From the IMG/VR virus record IMGVR_UViG_3300022204_000007, positions 1 through 40,297 of that record: 40,297 nucleotides of DNA. One strand, written 5' to 3'. Under the pieces are notes generated by a model. That model did not search any database. It had not been told where the DNA came from and worked only from the letters and a program-made list of their open reading frames with translations. Made by a program: the position numbers and the translations under genes. Positions 1 to 5,151 of the stretch are shown piece after piece (the first letter of the stretch is position 1; every line of letters starts with the position of its first letter). This DNA comes from a virus.

Positions 1-25
1 CCCACCCTTCCCCCCCCCCTAAGCA
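1..25. other. C-rich tract at left end
   Basis: The window opens with a C-rich stretch that includes ten consecutive C at 10-19. Together with the C-rich right end (40271-40297) it would form one polypyrimidine tract of about 50 nt if the molecule is circular. The opposite strand then carries several G-runs able to form a G-quadruplex. It lies in the divergent region between the two gene arms, so it could be an assembly break, a packaging or end site, or part of an origin; the sequence alone does not decide. Confidence 0.5.
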
Positions 26-46
26 TTCCCAGCGAGCGAAAAGGGC

Positions 47-80
47 TAGACCCAGGCCGCGCATAGGCTATGCTGGGGGT
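47..80 (+). promoter_or_regulatory. Candidate promoter of the left operon, with palindrome over the -10
   Basis: TAGACC at 47-52 and TATGCT at 69-74 are separated by 16 nt. The -10 lies inside a near-perfect palindrome GCATAGGCTATGC (61-73), which could be an operator. The same -35-like hexamer TAGACC recurs before the 1665 gene at 1598-1603. A hairpin begins at 81, about where transcription would start. Confidence 0.4.
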
Positions 81-96
81 GCCCGGTGGAACGGGC
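81..96 (+). promoter_or_regulatory. 5'-end hairpin with GGA loop
   Basis: GCCCG-GTGGAA-CGGGC: a 5-bp perfect stem with a six-base loop containing GGA. It starts six nt after the candidate -10, so it would sit at the very 5' end of the mRNA, and it is followed directly by the Shine-Dalgarno GAGGAG at 98-103. It is one member of a family found in all leaders of this genome. Confidence 0.5.
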
Positions 97-107
97 TGAG
101 GAGCACC

Positions 108-263
108 GTGGTTCGACTCTACCCGCTGGCTGTGCTCACTCCTCGCCGCCAGCGAGGATCCACCCCGCCCCGGACGGGGAGAGGCAGAAGGGCCCGACTG
201 CCGCACCGGGGGTGTGCGGCTTCCATCTGTGTTGCCGCGTGGATGCGGCTGAGGAGGTCCTGA
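108..263 (+). CDS. Possible small Arg-rich protein, 51 aa (uncertain)
   Basis: A GTG at 108 is preceded by GAGGAG with a 4-nt spacer (CACC), exactly the ribosome site used by the gene at 1930. The reading frame ends in TGA at 261-263, overlapping the ATPase ATG as TGATG, the coupling style of this genome. The 51-aa product is rich in Arg and Pro and has no recognisable domain. It contains the hairpins at 200-220 and 234-249, so the region may instead be an untranslated leader. Composition resembles a shadow frame, which keeps confidence low. Confidence 0.35.
   Translation: MVRLYPLAVLTPRRQRGSTPPRTGRGRRARLPHRGCAASICVAAWMRLRRS
200..220 (+). repeat. Leader hairpin, copy 1 of a repeat
   Basis: A 7-bp stem (GCCGCAC / GTGCGGC) closes a G-rich loop. 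The same hairpin with its flank GGCCCGAC recurs at 2730-2761, after the gene ending at 2722. Both copies lie in leaders upstream of a GGA-loop hairpin and a start codon. Neither is followed by a T-run, so neither is a classical intrinsic terminator. Confidence 0.55.
234..249 (+). promoter_or_regulatory. GGA-loop hairpin before the ATPase start
   Basis: GCCGCG-TGGA-TGCGGC: a 6-bp stem, with a G.U closing pair, around a UGGA tetraloop, ending just before GAGGAGG and the ATG at 263. The tetraloop is the same as that of the 3781-3796 hairpin although the stem sequence is quite different. Confidence 0.5.
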
Positions 264-1267
264 TGGGATTCGTGATTGCGCCGGCCACGAAGGACGGCGC
301 CAAGCTGCGCTTCCTGCTGTCCGGCCCGCCGGGCAGCGGGAAGACGTACAGCCTGCTGTCAATGACCGAGGCTCCCGGCTTCGGCCGCCGAGTAGTGATC
401 GACAGCGAGCACGGAAGCGCCAGCAAATACGCCGACCTGTTCAGCTTCGACACCCTGCAGCTCCCCGACCCACACCCCGCCACGTACGTGCAAGCGATCC
501 ACGCCTGCGAGGACGCGGGCTACGACACCATCGTGGTGGACGGCCTCACGCACGCCTGGCAGGCGTGCCTCGAGCTGGTGGACGCCTGGGCGCACAGCCA
601 CAAGGGCGACTCGCACGGAGCCTGGCGAGACGTCAGCCCGCTCTGGCGAGACCTCCTCGACACCATCTTGCGGTCGCCGGCGCACGTCATGTGCTCGGCG
701 CGCGCGAAGACTGAGACGGTGCGCGAGGAGTACGAGGACCGGGGCCGCACGAAGACTCGAATCATCCAGCTCGGGCTGGCGTCGATCCTGCGGGACGGCG
801 CAGAGCACGAATTCGACGTCGCCCTGATGCTCGACGGGGACCACGTCGCCGAGGTGCGCAAGAGCAGATGCCGTGAGCTCGTCCAGCCGGTGCCCATGCC
901 GGGCGCCGAGTTGGGGGCAATGCTGCTGGCGTGGGTCACGAACAACACGCCGCCCCGCACCTGGGAGACGGACGGGCCATCGTTCGTCGCCGCACTGGTT
1001 GGGCTCGTGCCAGACAGCGTGGATCTGGCCGAGGCCGGCGGCGTCGCCGAGCGGGCGCTGGTCTCGCTGCTCCATAGCATGCAACGAGGGGCGCCCAGCA
1101 CGATGCGGCCCGAGCAGCGCGACGGACTGCTTCACTGGCTGGGCGCGGCCGGCAAGGCGAGGTGGGACGCCGCGGTGGCGGCAGAGGTGCGGCGCCTCGG
1201 GCCGCCAGACGAGGACCCCAACAACGGCGACGAGACGTGCGGCGACAGCGACCCCGCAGACCAGTGA
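263..1267 (+). CDS. Sak4-like RecA-fold ATPase (phage recombination/replication NTPase)
   Basis: The 334-aa protein has a Walker A GPPGSGKT at residues 21-28 and a Walker B TIVVDG at about 89-94, and the overall pattern of phage AAA/Sak4-type nucleotide-binding proteins: short N-terminus, P-loop, a 'VIDSEHGSA' segment and a later 'MCSARAKTE' segment. Such proteins work with single-strand annealing or exonuclease partners in phage recombination; here a YqaJ-type nuclease lies at 6566-7312. ATG 263 was chosen because GAGGAGG lies 5 nt upstream; an in-frame extension to 86 would cover leader hairpins. The C-terminal ~90 residues, acidic at the end, are not recognised. It overlaps the next gene as TGATG. 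Confidence 0.85.
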   Translation: MGFVIAPATKDGAKLRFLLSGPPGSGKTYSLLSMTEAPGFGRRVVIDSEHGSASKYADLFSFDTLQLPDPHPATYVQAIHACEDAGYDTIVVDGLTHAWQACLELVDAWAHSHKGDSHGAWRDVSPLWRDLLDTILRSPAHVMCSARAKTETVREEYEDRGRTKTRIIQLGLASILRDGAEHEFDVALMLDGDHVAEVRKSRCRELVQPVPMPGAELGAMLLAWVTNNTPPRTWETDGPSFVAALVGLVPDSVDLAEAGGVAERALVSLLHSMQRGAPSTMRPEQRDGLLHWLGAAGKARWDAAVAAEVRRLGPPDEDPNNGDETCGDSDPADQ

Positions 1268-1461
1268 TGGGCACGCCTGAACCACGCTCGCGCTTCTACC
1301 CGCAGCCGTGCCTCTCTGAGTACTGCGGGCGGGGCGTCTGCCCTCGCAGCTGCGAGCACCTCGCCGAGCTGCTCGACTTCAAGCGGTGGCTGCGGGCCAC
1401 CAGGGCGAAGCGGCCCGATCCTATCTACTGCCCCACCTTCTGGGAGCGCGGCGACCTCTAG
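1267..1461 (+). CDS. Small Cys-rich protein, 64 aa
   Basis: ATG at 1267 overlaps the ATPase stop (TGATG), so translation is probably coupled. The 64-aa product has five Cys (CLSEYCGRGVCPRSC near residues 16-30, plus a Cys in YCPTFW near the C-terminus) and one His, a pattern that could bind zinc. I do not recognise the family. Its position directly after the Sak4-like ATPase suggests a role in the same early or recombination module, which is inference only. GC at third codon positions is high, as in neighbouring genes. Confidence 0.65.
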   Translation: MGTPEPRSRFYPQPCLSEYCGRGVCPRSCEHLAELLDFKRWLRATRAKRPDPIYCPTFWERGDL

Positions 1462-1546
1462 CCCGCGCCCGCGCCGGCCCTGGCCCGCCCCTCCAACACG
1501 CCCTCACGCACGTCGTAAGGCTCGCATGAAATTGTGGGCCTAGAGC

Positions 1547-1586
1547 CCCAGCCCAAACCGGCATCACCGGGCCAGTTGTTTTTTTT
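1547..1586 (+). terminator. Possible intrinsic terminator after the ATPase operon
   Basis: A GC-rich stretch that can pair only weakly (CCGG-CATCA-CCGG, with flanking GCCC/GGGC) is followed by GTTG and then eight T at 1579-1586. Such a T-run is striking in this GC-rich genome. The stem is short, so this may also be just an AT-rich promoter upstream region. Confidence 0.4.
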
Positions 1587-1597
1587 GCATAAAATAC

Positions 1598-1630
1598 TAG
1601 ACCCCATTACGCTGGGGCCTTATAAGGGAT
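1598..1630 (+). promoter_or_regulatory. Candidate promoter of the 1665 operon with palindromic -10
   Basis: TAGACC (1598-1603), a 17-nt spacer and TATAAG (1621-1626). The -10 lies in the perfect palindrome CCTTATAAGG (1618-1627), and the spacer holds a 5-bp inverted repeat CCCCA / TGGGG (1602-1617). The arrangement suggests a repressor or activator site over the promoter. The rest of the gap from 1462 holds the T-run described separately and nothing else I recognise. Confidence 0.5.
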
Positions 1631-1650
1631 GTGCAGGTTGGATCCTGCAC
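1631..1650 (+). promoter_or_regulatory. 5'-end hairpin with GGA loop
   Basis: GTGCAGG-TTGGAT-CCTGCAC: a perfect 7-bp stem with the loop UUGGAU, starting four nt after the -10. It is followed by TTGAGGAGG and the ATG at 1665. Stem sequence is unrelated to the other leader hairpins, but the GGA loop and its position are kept. Confidence 0.6.
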
Positions 1651-1664
1651 TTGAGGAGGACGCG

Positions 1665-1919
1665 ATGAACACCTGTGAGACTACTGGCCAGCCCATTGAG
1701 CAAAAGGGTGGGCGCGGGCGCCCGCGCCGCTTCGCCAACCCCGAGGCCCAGCGCCTCGCCGCCATCCTGGCCGAGGCCGGCGACCTCATCCTGGCCCTGG
1801 GCCAGGATGACGGGTTCACCGTCGAGGCCCGTCGCGCCCTGCGGCGCCGCCTCAACGAGCTGACGAACCTCGCCCCGCTGTCCCTGACCACCAAGGCGGC
1901 CATCGCCGCGCGCAAGTAG
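1665..1919 (+). CDS. Small CxxTGxPI / GRP-motif protein, 84 aa
   Basis: ATG 1665 follows a strong GAGGAGG. The protein begins MNTCETTGQPIE, then has RGRPRRF and an Arg/Leu-rich helical C-terminal half (RRALRRRLNEL). It is clearly related to the 90-aa protein at 35440-35712 on the other strand: both share C-x-x-T-G-x-P-I, GRP, 'A[KQ]RL', and a final 'A.RRRL.EL..LA' segment. The C..TG.PI...GRP pattern resembles small nucleic-acid-associated or zinc-binding motifs, but this copy keeps only one Cys. Function unknown. Confidence 0.7.
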   Translation: MNTCETTGQPIEQKGGRGRPRRFANPEAQRLAAILAEAGDLILALGQDDGFTVEARRALRRRLNELTNLAPLSLTTKAAIAARK

Positions 1920-1929
1920 GAGGAGCACC

Positions 1930-2220
1930 ATGGGCGCTGACACTTTCTTGACCAGGTCGCGCGGGCGCAACGTGGCCGAGGCGTTCCACGCCGCCGTCGA
2001 GCGGGCGCGCTACGAGGACGGCCACGCCGGGTACACGGGGACGATCGCGGAGAAGTCCTCATGGACCGTGATTCAGCCCGCGGCGGGCGAGTCCCCCGAG
2101 GATTGCGCGAACCGGCTGCTGGACGACGACGACCGGCGCATCGCCGACAAGTGGGGGCCTGCGGGCGCCATCAAGGTGGGCGACGGCGACTGGCTGTTCT
2201 TCGGCTGGGCGTCCTCGTAG
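1930..2220 (+). CDS. Conserved-looking small phage protein, 96 aa
   Basis: ATG 1930 follows GGAGGAG with a 4-nt CACC spacer, 10 nt after the previous stop. The protein is acidic, with 'GHAGYTGTIAEK' in the middle and 'DKWGPAGAI...FFGWASS' at the end, a pattern I associate with small uncharacterised phage and plasmid proteins. No catalytic motif, membrane segment or Cys cluster is visible apart from one Cys near residue 59. Its stop codon (TAG 2218-2220) immediately precedes the structured leader of the next gene. Confidence 0.7.
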   Translation: MGADTFLTRSRGRNVAEAFHAAVERARYEDGHAGYTGTIAEKSSWTVIQPAAGESPEDCANRLLDDDDRRIADKWGPAGAIKVGDGDWLFFGWASS

Positions 2221-2227
2221 GGAGGAT

Positions 2228-2341
2228 GGGGGCGGCCGCCCCCTCTGCCGCCTGCACCCCAAGGCGGCAGAGGAGACGGCCGGCGCCACGCCGGGCCGCA
2301 CACCGGGCCAGGGATGGCCCAGCACAGAGGAGACCGACAAC
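2228..2341 (+). ncRNA. Structured mRNA leader, copy 1 (upstream of the 2342 gene)
   Basis: In order: a 16-bp palindrome with CGGCCG at its centre (2228-2243); a 10-bp hairpin with arms 2243-2252 and 2263-2272 (arm CTCTGCCGCC); a hairpin 2277-2298 with arms CGGCC/GGCCG and GGC/GCC; a hairpin 2305-2320 (GGGCCA-GGGA-TGGCCC); then AGAGGAGAC and the ATG at 2342. The same architecture recurs at 3704-3811 with compensatory changes, which is good evidence for a folded RNA. There is no promoter in the gap, so it acts within a longer transcript. Role (translation control, processing, attenuation) unknown. Confidence 0.7.
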
Positions 2342-2722
2342 ATGGGCCGCAAGTACGACCAGCAGGACCCGCACCCCCCAGCCCCCGCCATCTGCCACCT
2401 GCGGTGGCGCCAGCGCCGCAGCTCGACCGGTGCGGCCGTCCAGGTCAGCGACACCGGCCGCCCGGTCTGCTACGAGGCGCACGCCCCGCATGGAGCTACC
2501 CTGCGGGTCTACGCCCCCGCCGAGTGGGACGGGACCACCTACACCTACCGCAGCTCGCTTAGGACCGGGTGGCAGTGTGTCGTCCTGCTGGGCGACGAGG
2601 AGTACCGCTCCACCTGGTGGAACTGCGCGGCGCACGCGATGCTTTGGGCCGAGGAGGTCGCCCGGCTCCCTGGGCGCCACACCTGGACCAGCCAGAGCGA
2701 GGACGAGGAGCTGTTCGGCTGA
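2342..2722 (+). CDS. Hypothetical protein, 126 aa
   Basis: ATG 2342 lies 10 nt after AGAGGAG, at the end of structured leader copy 1. The protein is rich in Trp and Tyr, has no membrane segment, and includes 'ICHLRWRQRRSSTGAAVQV' and 'TWWNCAAHAMLWAEEVARLPG'; the last part looks like an amphipathic helix. I do not recognise a family. Sharing a leader RNA with the DUF932-like gene at 3812 suggests the two are controlled together. The repeat hairpin at 2738-2758 follows its stop. Confidence 0.6.
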   Translation: MGRKYDQQDPHPPAPAICHLRWRQRRSSTGAAVQVSDTGRPVCYEAHAPHGATLRVYAPAEWDGTTYTYRSSLRTGWQCVVLLGDEEYRSTWWNCAAHAMLWAEEVARLPGRHTWTSQSEDEELFG

Positions 2723-2737
2723 GGAGCCCGGCCCGAC

Positions 2738-2758
2738 GCCGCACCGGGGGTGTGCGGC
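2738..2758 (+). repeat. Leader hairpin, copy 2 of a repeat
   Basis: Same 7-bp stem and loop as the hairpin at 200-220, with the same GGCCCGAC flank on its left (2730-2737). It lies 15 nt after the stop of the 126-aa gene and before a new promoter. It could help end the upstream transcript, although no T-run follows. Confidence 0.55.
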
Positions 2759-2769
2759 CTCCCCGCCCC

Positions 2770-2803
2770 TGAAAAAGTAGTTCCCTGAAATGAAAAGTAG
2801 TCC
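2770..2803 (+). repeat. Direct repeats upstream of a promoter (possible operator)
   Basis: TGAAAAAGTAGTTCC (2770-2784) and TGAAAAGTAGTCC (2791-2803) are imperfect direct repeats about 21 bp apart, two helical turns, so a protein could bind both from one face. They are A-rich in a GC-rich genome and the second runs into the -35 region of the next promoter, as an UP element or an operator would. Confidence 0.45.
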
Positions 2804-2833
2804 ACTGCGGCGCTTTGGGTGCTAATATCCTGA
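2798..2833 (+). promoter_or_regulatory. Candidate promoter of the 2885 operon
   Basis: An extended -10 (TG at 2820-2821, then TAATAT at 2823-2828) is the clearest part. TAGTCC at 2798-2803 resembles the TAGACC boxes of two other promoters, but the spacing of 19 nt is long. A hairpin follows at 2834. Confidence 0.4.
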
Positions 2834-2865
2834 GTGTGCAATGGAGCACGCGGCCAGGGATGGCC
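2834..2865 (+). promoter_or_regulatory. Two tandem GGA-loop hairpins in the 2885 leader
   Basis: GTGTGC-AATGGA-GCACGC (2834-2851, 6 bp with one G.U) is followed without a gap by GGCCA-GGGA-TGGCC (2852-2865, 5 bp). Both loops contain GGA. The first starts five nt after the -10; the second precedes the start ATG at 2885 by 19 nt. The second matches 40183-40196 on the other strand base for base. Confidence 0.6.
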
Positions 2866-2884
2866 GAGCAACGAGGAGCCCGAC

Positions 2885-3169
2885 ATGACCACGACCACGA
2901 CCATCATCAGCGACATGACCTTCCTCCGCACCTGGAAGGAGGGCGACGTCAAATCCGCGACCAGCCGCCTCGCCACGAGCCTGGCCCTGCTGGAGGCCGA
3001 GGTGGCCTGGGCCAGCGCCGACCTGGAGGCCGGGCGCGACTACGCCGGAGCCTGCCTCGTCGGTCGGGTCCAGGGGGTCGAGGCCGACCGCGCCTCCCTG
3101 GCGGTCGCCCGCGCCGAGCTTCGCACGGTCCTGTTCGCCATCGAGCGCATCGAGGAGTCCTCCAAGTGA
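2885..3169 (+). CDS. Hypothetical helical protein, 94 aa
   Basis: ATG 2885 lies downstream of ACGAGGAG and of the two GGA-loop hairpins; an in-frame extension to 2834 would run through those hairpins and was rejected. After a Thr-rich start the product is almost wholly helical in character, with long Ala/Glu/Leu runs and probable coiled coil (residues ~20-94). There are no Cys clusters or membrane segments. It ends in GTGA, overlapping the next gene by 4 nt, so it heads a coupled operon of small proteins. Function unknown. Confidence 0.6.
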   Translation: MTTTTTIISDMTFLRTWKEGDVKSATSRLATSLALLEAEVAWASADLEAGRDYAGACLVGRVQGVEADRASLAVARAELRTVLFAIERIEESSK

Positions 3170-3366
3170 GCGCGCAGCAGCAGAAGCCCACCAAGGTCGC
3201 CCGAGGCCCCGTGAAGCCGGCGTGGTCTGGCTGGGAGTGTCAGGAGTGCGGGCACCGCTTCCGCACCGTGCGCGCGGCCGAGCGGGCCTCCATGGACGGC
3301 TGCCCGAAGTGCGGAGGGGTGGACGTGGACCTGTCCGCGACGGCCCCGCTCTGGTGGACGCTGTGA
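3166..3366 (+). CDS. Zinc-ribbon protein, 66 aa
   Basis: GTG 3166 overlaps the previous stop as GTGA. A basic N-terminus is followed by a two-knuckle zinc ribbon: CQEC near residues 25-28 and CPKC near 47-50, about 20 residues apart, with a hydrophobic C-terminus (APLWWTL). Such small ribbons usually bind nucleic acid or a polymerase or nuclease partner. The downstream gene is also Cys-rich and overlaps it as GTGA, so the two may act together, though that is inference. Confidence 0.65.
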   Translation: MSAQQQKPTKVARGPVKPAWSGWECQECGHRFRTVRAAERASMDGCPKCGGVDVDLSATAPLWWTL

Positions 3367-3701
3367 GCGGGTCGCACGGCATCGCGGCCGGCGCCCTCTG
3401 CACCGACGACGGCGGTGGCACCTGCACCGTCTGCGGGGTCGCCATGACGCTGTGCGACTCCTGCGGCCGCGTCGGCTACCACTGCACCTCGTGCAGGTAC
3501 AACGACGAGGGCCCCACCGTCCTCGCCCGCGCCGGCTTGAGCCTGGGCGAGGAGGACTGGTCGCCGACGGCCTGGCAGGTGCGCCTCGCCAGCGGCAAGG
3601 TCGCCTACGACATCAGCGACCGGGAGTCGGCGGATCTCGCGGAGGCCCTCAACCGCTGGGGCGTGACCTGGACCGCCATCGAGACGGCGGGGGACTGGTA
3701 G
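3363..3701 (+). CDS. Multi-CxxC zinc-binding protein, 112 aa
   Basis: GTG 3363 overlaps the previous stop. The N-terminal half has C near residue 13, then CTVC, CDSC and CTSC pairs within about 26 residues plus a His (GYHCTSC), enough to bind two zinc ions. The C-terminal half (SPTAWQVRLASGKVAYDISDRESADLAEALNRWGV, residues ~70-105) looks like a separate alpha/beta domain. I do not recognise the family. The TAG stop is directly followed by structured leader copy 2. Confidence 0.6.
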   Translation: MSGSHGIAAGALCTDDGGGTCTVCGVAMTLCDSCGRVGYHCTSCRYNDEGPTVLARAGLSLGEEDWSPTAWQVRLASGKVAYDISDRESADLAEALNRWGVTWTAIETAGDW

Positions 3702-3703
3702 GA

Positions 3704-3811
3704 GGGGGCGGCCGCCCCCTCTGCTGCTCGCGCGCCGGGCAGCAGAGGAGACGGCCGGCAGCTTCGCCAGGCCGCACACCGGGCCATGGATGGCCCACAG
3801 AGGAGACGAAC
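3704..3811 (+). ncRNA. Structured mRNA leader, copy 2 (upstream of the 3812 gene)
   Basis: Same order of elements as 2228-2341: palindrome with CGGCCG centre (3704-3719); hairpin with arms 3719-3727 and 3739-3747 (CTCTGCTGC / GCAGCAGAG); hairpin 3752-3774 (CGGCC/GGCCG and GGC/GCC, loop AGCTTC); hairpin 3781-3796 (GGGCCA-TGGA-TGGCCC); then AGAGGAGAC and ATG 3812. Against copy 1 the first stem shows a C-G to U-A exchange on both arms, while loops differ freely. As in copy 1 it begins right after a TAG stop. Confidence 0.7.
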
Positions 3812-4888
3812 ATGGTCGACCTTCACACCGCGCGCAACATCCTGGGGCGCCGCATCGAGCAGGGCCGGTCTGAGCAGACCGCCGTCATCCGGCGGATGCT
3901 CGACCAGCAGCCGGCCGACATGATGGTGCAGCGCCGCAGCCTCCGCTTCGGCGCGGAGGGCGGGCGCCTGACCACCAACGTCGATGGGGCGCCGCGCCTC
4001 CACCGCCACGCGCTGGCCCAGCTCGCCAGCGATAGCGGCATCATCACCCCCACCACCGTCACCAAGGCGGCCGAGGTGGGCCCGGTGGCCACCGAGGCCC
4101 TGGTCGGCTTCCTCAACCGCGTGTTCGGGGAGGCCCTCCCCGAACAGCGCCGCCTGGTCCGCAGCGTGGACGGCGAGGTCCGCGGCTACCTGAGCGACCG
4201 CTACCGGCGCATCGACTCGGCGCCCATCCTGGAGGCGTTCATCAGCGGGGCCCAGGCGCGCGGCGCCGTGCCCATCACCGGCCGCGCGAGCGACATCCGC
4301 TGGGGGTTCACCTGGGCCCGCTCGGAGCTGCTGGAGGTCAACGGGGAGGCCCTCATCATCGGCCTCCGCATCAGCAACTCGGACTTCGGGGCCGGGGCGC
4401 TGGATCTGCGCGGCTTCGTGGAGCGGCTCATCTGCGCCAACGGGATGACGACCGAGTCCGCGCTGCGCCAGGTCCACCTCGGCCGGCGCCTGAGCGACGA
4501 CATCGCCTGGAGCGACCGCACCATGCAGCTCGACACCGAGGCGCACGCCAGCGCGGTCGGGGACGCCGTGCACCACCTGCTGGACGACCAGCGGATCGCA
4601 CAGCAGCTCGCCACCATCGAGGACGCCGCGCAGGACGAGATCGACGGCGAGCGCGAGGTCAAGCGCCTGGTCGCCGGCCAGAAGCTCGGGCGGGAGGAGG
4701 GGGCGGCCGTGCGCGAGATCTACCGCTCGGCCGACGTCTCCAAGGTCCCGGCGGGCAACACCCGCTGGCGCCTGGCGAACGCCATCAGCCTGCTGGCCGG
4801 GCAGGCCCCCGACGCGGACAAGCGCGGGGACCTCGAGCAGCTCGCCGGCAACGTGCTCCAGGGTGCCACCCAGGCGACGGCCCGATGA
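3812..4888 (+). CDS. DUF932-like phage/plasmid protein, 358 aa
   Basis: ATG 3812 follows AGAGGAG at the end of leader copy 2. The middle region carries the pattern of DUF932-type phage and plasmid proteins: 'GYLSDRYRRIDSAPILE' (~residues 118-134), 'GLRISNSDFGAGAL' (~180-195) and 'ERLICANGMTTES' (~200-215). The last third is Gln/Glu/Arg-rich and helical. The biochemical role of this family is not established; members occur in mobile elements and phages. It is the largest + strand gene and ends in ATGA, overlapping the next gene. Family assignment is from remembered motifs, not a search. Confidence 0.7.
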   Translation: MVDLHTARNILGRRIEQGRSEQTAVIRRMLDQQPADMMVQRRSLRFGAEGGRLTTNVDGAPRLHRHALAQLASDSGIITPTTVTKAAEVGPVATEALVGFLNRVFGEALPEQRRLVRSVDGEVRGYLSDRYRRIDSAPILEAFISGAQARGAVPITGRASDIRWGFTWARSELLEVNGEALIIGLRISNSDFGAGALDLRGFVERLICANGMTTESALRQVHLGRRLSDDIAWSDRTMQLDTEAHASAVGDAVHHLLDDQRIAQQLATIEDAAQDEIDGEREVKRLVAGQKLGREEGAAVREIYRSADVSKVPAGNTRWRLANAISLLAGQAPDADKRGDLEQLAGNVLQGATQATAR

Positions 4889-5151
4889 CCACCAGGGTCG
4901 TGCTCGTCGGGCGCAACGGCGTGGCGCGCGCCTGGTCCCGGCTGACGTTCGACGCCTGCCGGGCACTTAGCGAGGCGCGGCGAGCAGGGCTCGACGGCGA
5001 CCTCCGCGGGCACGTTCAGCTCGCGCTGGCGGACGAGGCCTGGGCCTCCATCCCCGAGCTGGCGTCGGCGGCGGCGACCTTCCTTCACCTCCTCCTCCGC
5101 GAGGTCGAGGTGGAGCGCGACAAGCGCGCCGCCGCCCTCGCCGAGCCCTGA
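4885..5151 (+). CDS. Hypothetical small helical protein, 88 aa
   Basis: ATG 4885 overlaps the DUF932-like stop as ATGA, so it is probably translated from the same message. The 88-aa product is Ala/Arg/Leu-rich, begins with a short beta-like stretch (TTRVVLVGRNGVARAW) and ends in a helical, charged tail (LLREVEVERDKRAAALAEP). One Cys, no motif. Its TGA overlaps an ATG (TGATG at 5149-5153) that could open the possible gene 5151-5498. Confidence 0.6.
   Translation: MTTRVVLVGRNGVARAWSRLTFDACRALSEARRAGLDGDLRGHVQLALADEAWASIPELASAAATFLHLLLREVEVERDKRAAALAEP

Noticed and set aside
200-220. Intrinsic terminator at the repeated 7-bp hairpin
   Set aside because: No T-run follows either copy and the first copy lies inside a leader of a gene that must be transcribed.
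359-1285. Long open frame (308 codons) opposite the ATPase gene
   Set aside because: It mirrors the ATPase gene, is Arg/Pro/Val-rich without motifs, and no ribosome site precedes it. High G/C third positions in the real gene create such open shadow frames throughout this genome.
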